Origin: Chloroflexota bacterium
Lineage (GTDB): Bacteria; Chloroflexota; Dehalococcoidia; Tepidiformales; Tepidiformaceae
Assembly: GCA_963169135.1 (NCBI GenBank)
Contig: CAUJEQ010000076.1
Location: 1-25,143, forward strand
DNA: 25,143 nucleotides
Direction of reading: 5' to 3'
The translations under genes and the position numbers were made by a program. Of this stretch, positions 21,748-25,143 are shown piece by piece; position 1 is the stretch's first letter, and each line of letters begins with the position of its first letter. The notes beneath the pieces are model-generated. The model saw only the letters and a program-made list of their open reading frames with translations, had not been told where the DNA came from and searched no databases.

Positions 21748-22349
21748 CAGGCCAGCGCCGCGGTCGAAGGGTATAGCGTGCTTCGCGTCTGCTCGTACGA
21801 GGTGATCTTCCCCTCTTCCAGCAGCGTCAGTCCGATGTCGTCCAGGCCATTGAGCAGGCAATGCTTCACGAACGGGTCGATATCGAAGTGCCGTGACCAC
21901 GAACCGTCCGAGGTCGCCACGGTCTGCGAAGCCAGGTCCACCACCAGCTCCGAGGCTGGCAGCTCCTCTGACCGCGCAATCAGGTAGTCGCAGTCGTCCT
22001 GCGGCAGCACGACCGTCAACAACCCTATCTTGGCCGAGTTGTTCCGAAAGATATCAGCGAACGACGGCGAGATGATCGCCTTGAGGCCCATGTCCTCCAG
22101 CGCCCACGGCGCATGCTCGCGCGATGACCCGCAGCCGAAGTTCGGGCCCGTCACCATGATCGGGGCGCCCTTGAACTCCGGGTTGTTCAACACGAAGTCC
22201 GGGTCCTTCTTCCACTCGTCGAACGCATACGGGCCGAACCCGGTTCGCTCGATCCGCTTCAGGAACTCCTTGGAGATGATCTGGTCGGTATCCACGTCGG
22301 CGCGGTTCATCGGGATGGTGCGCCCCTTCACGGTTTCGAACTTGTTCAT
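21747..22349 (-). CDS. leuD: 3-isopropylmalate dehydratase small subunit
   Basis: This 200-residue swivel subunit pairs with LeuC to convert 2-isopropylmalate to 3-isopropylmalate. It shows the usual opening (GRTIPMNRADVDTDQIISKEFLK), GPNFGCGSSREHAPWALEDMG (the conserved GCGSSREHA) and SPSFADIFRNNSAKIGLL. Length matches the bacterial LeuD of about 200 residues. The ATG lies nine bases after leuC's stop, with GGGAG as ribosome site. Its own stop overlaps the start of the small Cys-rich gene, giving a leuC-leuD-small gene unit. Confidence 0.96.
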   Translation of the reverse strand: MNKFETVKGRTIPMNRADVDTDQIISKEFLKRIERTGFGPYAFDEWKKDPDFVLNNPEFKGAPIMVTGPNFGCGSSREHAPWALEDMGLKAIISPSFADIFRNNSAKIGLLTVVLPQDDCDYLIARSEELPASELVVDLASQTVATSDGSWSRHFDIDPFVKHCLLNGLDDIGLTLLEEGKITSYEQTRSTLYPSTAALA

Positions 22350-22358
22350 CAGGGCTCC

Positions 22359-23765
22359 CTACTTCCAATCCCGGATGTCGACGAAATGGCCGGCGATGGC
22401 AGCAGCGGCGGCCATCTGCGGGCTCACCAGGTGGGTGCGCCCGCCGCGCCCCTGCCGCCCCTCGAAGTTACGGTTGGAGGTGCTCGCGCAGCGCTCGCCC
22501 GGCGCCAGGATGTCCGGGTTCATGCCCAGGCACATCGAGCAGCCGGCCGCGCGCCACTCGAACCCGGCGTCCTTGAACACTCGGTCCAGGCCCTCTTGCT
22601 CCGCCTGGAGCTTCACCAGCCCCGAGCCTGGCACGACCATGGCCCGCAACGTGCTGGCGACATGCCGCCCCTTGACGATCTCCGCGGCCGCCCTCAGGTC
22701 TTCGATCCGCGAGTTGGTACACGAGCCGAGGAAGATCCGGTCCAGCGCGATCTCCTGGATGGGTGTGCCCGCTTCCAACCCCATGTAGACGAGCGACCGC
22801 TCCGCCAGCTCCTTCGCCTGCGGGTTGGCAGCCTCGTCCGGTGACGGTACTCGCCCGGTCACGGGTACGCTCTGAGCGGGAGTCGTGCCCCAGGTCACGC
22901 AAGGCTCGATGTCCTCACCGTTGAGGGTCACATATGTGTCGAACTCGGCGCCCTCATCGGTTGGGAGCGTCTTCCAGAACTCGACTGCCTTGTCCCAATC
23001 CTCGCCCTGGGGCGCGCGAGCGCGGCCCTGCATGTAAGCGAACGTCGTCTCGTCGGGTGCGACCAGCCCGCCCCTTGCCCCGCCCTCGATCGACATGTTG
23101 CAGACGGTCATCCGCCCTTCCATCGACAGGTTCCGGATCACGTCGCCGCGGTATTCGATGACGTGGCCGACGCCGCCCGAGACGCCAATCTGCCGGATCA
23201 CCGCCAGGATGACGTCCTTGGCCGTCACGCCCGGGTGGAGTTCGCCGTTGACCTCGACCGACATGGTCTTGGGCTTCGCCTGCGGGAGCGTCTGGGTCGC
23301 AAGCACGTGCTCGACCTCGCTGGTGCCGATGCCGAACGCGAGCGCGCCGAATGCGCCGTGGGTGGCCGTGTGGCTATCGCCGCAGACGATAGTCATCCCC
23401 GGCTGCGTCACGCCCTGTTCCGGCCCGATGACGTGGACGATGCCCTGGCGGATGTCGCCGACACCGAACAGCGGCACACCGAACTCCTCGCAGTTCGTCC
23501 GCAGCACCTCTACCTGCTGCACCGACAGCGGGTCGCTCCACGGCTTGTCGCGGTCGATGGTCGGCACGTTGTGGTCGACCGTGGCCAGCGTCAGGTCGGG
23601 CCGCCGGACCTTTCGCCCCGCGAGCCGAAGCCCTTCGAATGCCTGCGGCGACGTGACTTCGTGCACGAGGTGCAGGTCGATGTACAGGAGGTCGGGCTTG
23701 CCTTCCTCGCTGGCGACAACGTGGTTGTCCCAGATTTTCTGGATAATCGTTCGGGGCTTGGTCAT
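22359..23765 (-). CDS. leuC: 3-isopropylmalate dehydratase large subunit
   Basis: This 468-residue aconitase-superfamily enzyme holds a [4Fe-4S] cluster in the cytosol. The cluster ligands are visible as C349 in FLGSCTNSRIEDL and C409/C412 in AGCSMCLGMNPD. ERCASTSNRNFEGRQG and VCGDSHTATHGAFG are also typical. It fits the LeuC form of about 466-470 residues. The start is ATG at 23765. A TACGAT at 23815-23810 on the minus strand could be the -10, leaving a leader of roughly 38 bases. leuA and leuB are not adjacent; leuB lies further along the window. Confidence 0.96.
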   Translation of the reverse strand: MTKPRTIIQKIWDNHVVASEEGKPDLLYIDLHLVHEVTSPQAFEGLRLAGRKVRRPDLTLATVDHNVPTIDRDKPWSDPLSVQQVEVLRTNCEEFGVPLFGVGDIRQGIVHVIGPEQGVTQPGMTIVCGDSHTATHGAFGALAFGIGTSEVEHVLATQTLPQAKPKTMSVEVNGELHPGVTAKDVILAVIRQIGVSGGVGHVIEYRGDVIRNLSMEGRMTVCNMSIEGGARGGLVAPDETTFAYMQGRARAPQGEDWDKAVEFWKTLPTDEGAEFDTYVTLNGEDIEPCVTWGTTPAQSVPVTGRVPSPDEAANPQAKELAERSLVYMGLEAGTPIQEIALDRIFLGSCTNSRIEDLRAAAEIVKGRHVASTLRAMVVPGSGLVKLQAEQEGLDRVFKDAGFEWRAAGCSMCLGMNPDILAPGERCASTSNRNFEGRQGRGGRTHLVSPQMAAAAAIAGHFVDIRDWK

Positions 23766-24121
23766 GAAGGTGCGGGCTCCGGGCGGGGCAGGTGTGTGAA
23801 GTGAGTCCCATCGTACCAGAGCGCGGCGCTCGACTCAGCGCATGCCGAGGACTCGATCACGTGGGCGGCAGGCGTGAAACTCAGGACTTCGGCGATAAGT
23901 CCTGGTTGCCACCCGGAGCAGCGCGGTGGACGGCGAGTGGAGTTCTAACCTCTCTCATATGGCGCCGCCTTGACACCCTGCGGTATGTTCACTGTGCGTT
24001 CACTGAAGTGGTCGAGCGGTGGACAGCCAGAATCGAAAGGGTTGCCAGGAACGGAAAACTCCGGGCCGCGCGTGGGGAACGCGCTCGTCGAGTACCGCTC
24101 CCGCCAACGACCACGCTTCCG
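23766..24121. promoter_or_regulatory. 356-base intergenic region between leuC and the surface protein gene
   Basis: This is the longest gap in the window. It holds a perfect 8-bp hairpin (CAGGACTT at 23882-23889, AAGTCCTG at 23897-23904). A further copy of AGGACT at 23848-23853 can compete for the same partner strand. An 11-base-spaced direct repeat of GTTCACTG lies at 23987-23994 and 23998-24005, and a leuC-oriented -10-like TACGAT lies at 23815-23810. No reading frame here looks coding. It presumably controls both divergent genes. Confidence 0.5.
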
Positions 24122-25120
24122 ATGACCCTCCCCGCTCGCTTTCTGCTCATCTCGCTCCTCGCTTCCCTTGCCGCCGGCCTCTACCTCTCCGCATTCGGCC
24201 CGGCGGCTGCCGCTCAGCCTTTCACCGTGACCGTCGTCCCGAAACAGGCAGCCTTTCCGGCCGGTGCTGATGCTGCCTTCTCCGTCCGTGTCGAGGGCCA
24301 AACCAGCGCGCTACCCAGCTTCGTTTACAGCATTGAGGGTGGATCGCTCTCCGGCGTGCTCCCCCCCAACCCCGTCGCCGCCAACGTCGCCGAAGGCACC
24401 GTCTTCGTGAACCGTGCGACGCCAGGCACCGCACGCCTTACTGTCTCCTTCGCCGGCGAGGTGCTCGCCACCGCCGAGGCCCGCTTCGGCGCGGTCGGCC
24501 AGTTGCGCGTCCAGGCGACCCTCGACGCCGGCCCGGACGCCGCTGCTCGCACCTGGCGCTACGAGGTCGTCGATACATCCGGCCAGGTCGTCAGCACCCT
24601 GTCCCTCAGCACCAGCGGTGATGCCGTGACCGGGGTCGCCTCCACTGGCGCCATTCCTTACGGCTCGTACACCGTCCGGCAGCTCCTCGGCGGCGATACG
24701 CGCACCGCCTGCGTCCCGGGCGCCTTTTACGAAGTCACCGCCCCGGCCGGCGCTGCCACCACTATTCAGCTCTCCCAGGATGAGGCGACGGTCGCCTTCA
24801 CCATCCGCCCCTGCCCGGACCTCCCCACAAGCCTCGAGGTCCAGGTGCCGGTCGACACGATTACGCCCGGCTCCGGCGGCGGTGTGGTCGGCGAGGCCGA
24901 CTTCCTCCCCGGCGAAGAGCCCATCAACGAGGTGCGCGGCGCCCGCGAGCCCGGCCCCGCCGCAAACAGTCCGCTTCCCCCCGGCACCGGCAACACGCTA
25001 TCGGGTACCAGGTCCTCCAGCTCAATCTCGCTCCTGCTGCTCGTGACAGGCGCAGCAGTCATGTCGCTGTCGCCGCTCGCGTGGTCCGCGGGCCGGGCAA
25101 GCGGCCGCCCCAACCGCTAG
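24122..25120 (+). CDS. Secreted, C-terminally anchored surface protein with LPxTG-like tail
   Basis: This 332-residue protein is of unrecognised family. Residues 1-31 form a signal peptide (RFLLISLLASLAAGLYLSAF, then AAAAQ at the likely cleavage site). Residues 35-118 look like a beta-sandwich with a VFVNRATPGTARLTVSFAG strand set. Residues 125-230 resemble a prealbumin-like fold (GAIPYGSYTVRQLLGG). A Gly/Pro/Glu-rich linker (245-290) leads to LPPGTGN, a hydrophobic segment (about 301-319) and a basic tail (GRASGRPNR). This is the order of a sortase or similar sorting signal, though LPPGTG is not the canonical LPxTG. The ATG at 24122 is chosen because the signal peptide starts there; upstream frame is not coding-like. 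Confidence 0.7.
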   Translation: MTLPARFLLISLLASLAAGLYLSAFGPAAAAQPFTVTVVPKQAAFPAGADAAFSVRVEGQTSALPSFVYSIEGGSLSGVLPPNPVAANVAEGTVFVNRATPGTARLTVSFAGEVLATAEARFGAVGQLRVQATLDAGPDAAARTWRYEVVDTSGQVVSTLSLSTSGDAVTGVASTGAIPYGSYTVRQLLGGDTRTACVPGAFYEVTAPAGAATTIQLSQDEATVAFTIRPCPDLPTSLEVQVPVDTITPGSGGGVVGEADFLPGEEPINEVRGAREPGPAANSPLPPGTGNTLSGTRSSSSISLLLLVTGAAVMSLSPLAWSAGRASGRPNR

Positions 25121-25143
25121 TTCTTACCTCTCTCGCCTGGTCA

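Noticed and set aside
23904..23914. T-box-like core (GGGTGGCAACC on the minus strand) upstream of leuC
   Set aside because: The 3' partner expected to pair with the CGGG segment is missing and no convincing Stem I or specifier loop was found, so it is not called as a T-box.
1..25143. CRISPR arrays, tRNA genes, insertion sequences, prophage or toxin-antitoxin modules
   Set aside because: I looked for spaced direct repeats, tRNA-like cloverleaf segments, transposase motifs and terminal inverted repeats by eye and saw none. A tRNAscan or ISfinder search would be needed to exclude weak cases.

Overview
The window is high-GC bacterial chromosome, tightly packed with about 31 genes on both strands. 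It has no tRNA or rRNA gene, insertion sequence, phage gene or CRISPR array. Gene content points to a free-living aerobic or facultative heterotroph: acyl-CoA dehydrogenase, a deazaflavin-type nitroreductase relative, leucine biosynthesis, citrate synthase, queuosine and t6A tRNA modification. Together with short leaders and several GTG/TTG starts, this is most like a Chloroflexota genome (Dehalococcoidia/Tepidiforma-like). That placement is an inference from gene style; no marker gene proves it.

Layout. (1) 1-2270: a truncated L-2-amino-thiazoline-4-carboxylate hydrolase-like gene just behind queG (both minus), divergent from a SufR-like HTH regulator. (2) 2345-5959: a DegT-type PLP aminotransferase (minus), then a plus-strand run of a membrane acyltransferase, a DUF1295 integral membrane reductase-like protein and an MmcQ/YjbR protein. 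(3) 5996-9324: minus-strand acyl-CoA dehydrogenase, DinB-like protein, deazaflavin-type nitroreductase and a TPR protein with a very acidic tail. (4) 9457-12266: plus-strand YkgJ-type cysteine-cluster protein, EamA transporter and M20 amidohydrolase. (5) 12316-13877: minus-strand tsaE-tsaB-ndk. (6) 14157-15319: an XRE regulator behind a clear promoter and a long palindrome, then a flavin reductase-like protein. (7) 15390-18725: minus-strand cupin, HemG-like flavodoxin, leuB and citrate synthase. (8) 18857-21578: RidA-like protein, aat with a coupled PaaI-type thioesterase, and a HEAT-like repeat protein. (9) 21583-23765: leuC, leuD and an unannotated 54-residue Cys-rich small protein coupled to leuD by TGATG. 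(10) 24122-25120: a secreted, C-terminally anchored protein with an LPxTG-like tail.

The clearest cooperating sets are leuC-leuD with the separate leuB (leucine synthesis), tsaE-tsaB (t6A synthesis), queG (queuosine), and the acyltransferase/DUF1295 pair (probably lipid metabolism).

A recurring feature is a TANNNT-type -10 hexamer only 6-10 bases before the start codon of first genes (queG, the SufR-like gene, the DegT gene, the acyltransferase, YjbR, YkgJ, M20, tsaE, leuB, the HEAT gene). This implies widespread leaderless or nearly leaderless transcription. Internal genes instead carry AGGAGG-type ribosome sites. The most unusual items are the small CCGN-type peptide behind leuD, a palindrome that buries the ribosome site of the DinB-like gene, the 23-bp palindrome before the XRE gene, and alternative hairpins between leuC and the surface protein.
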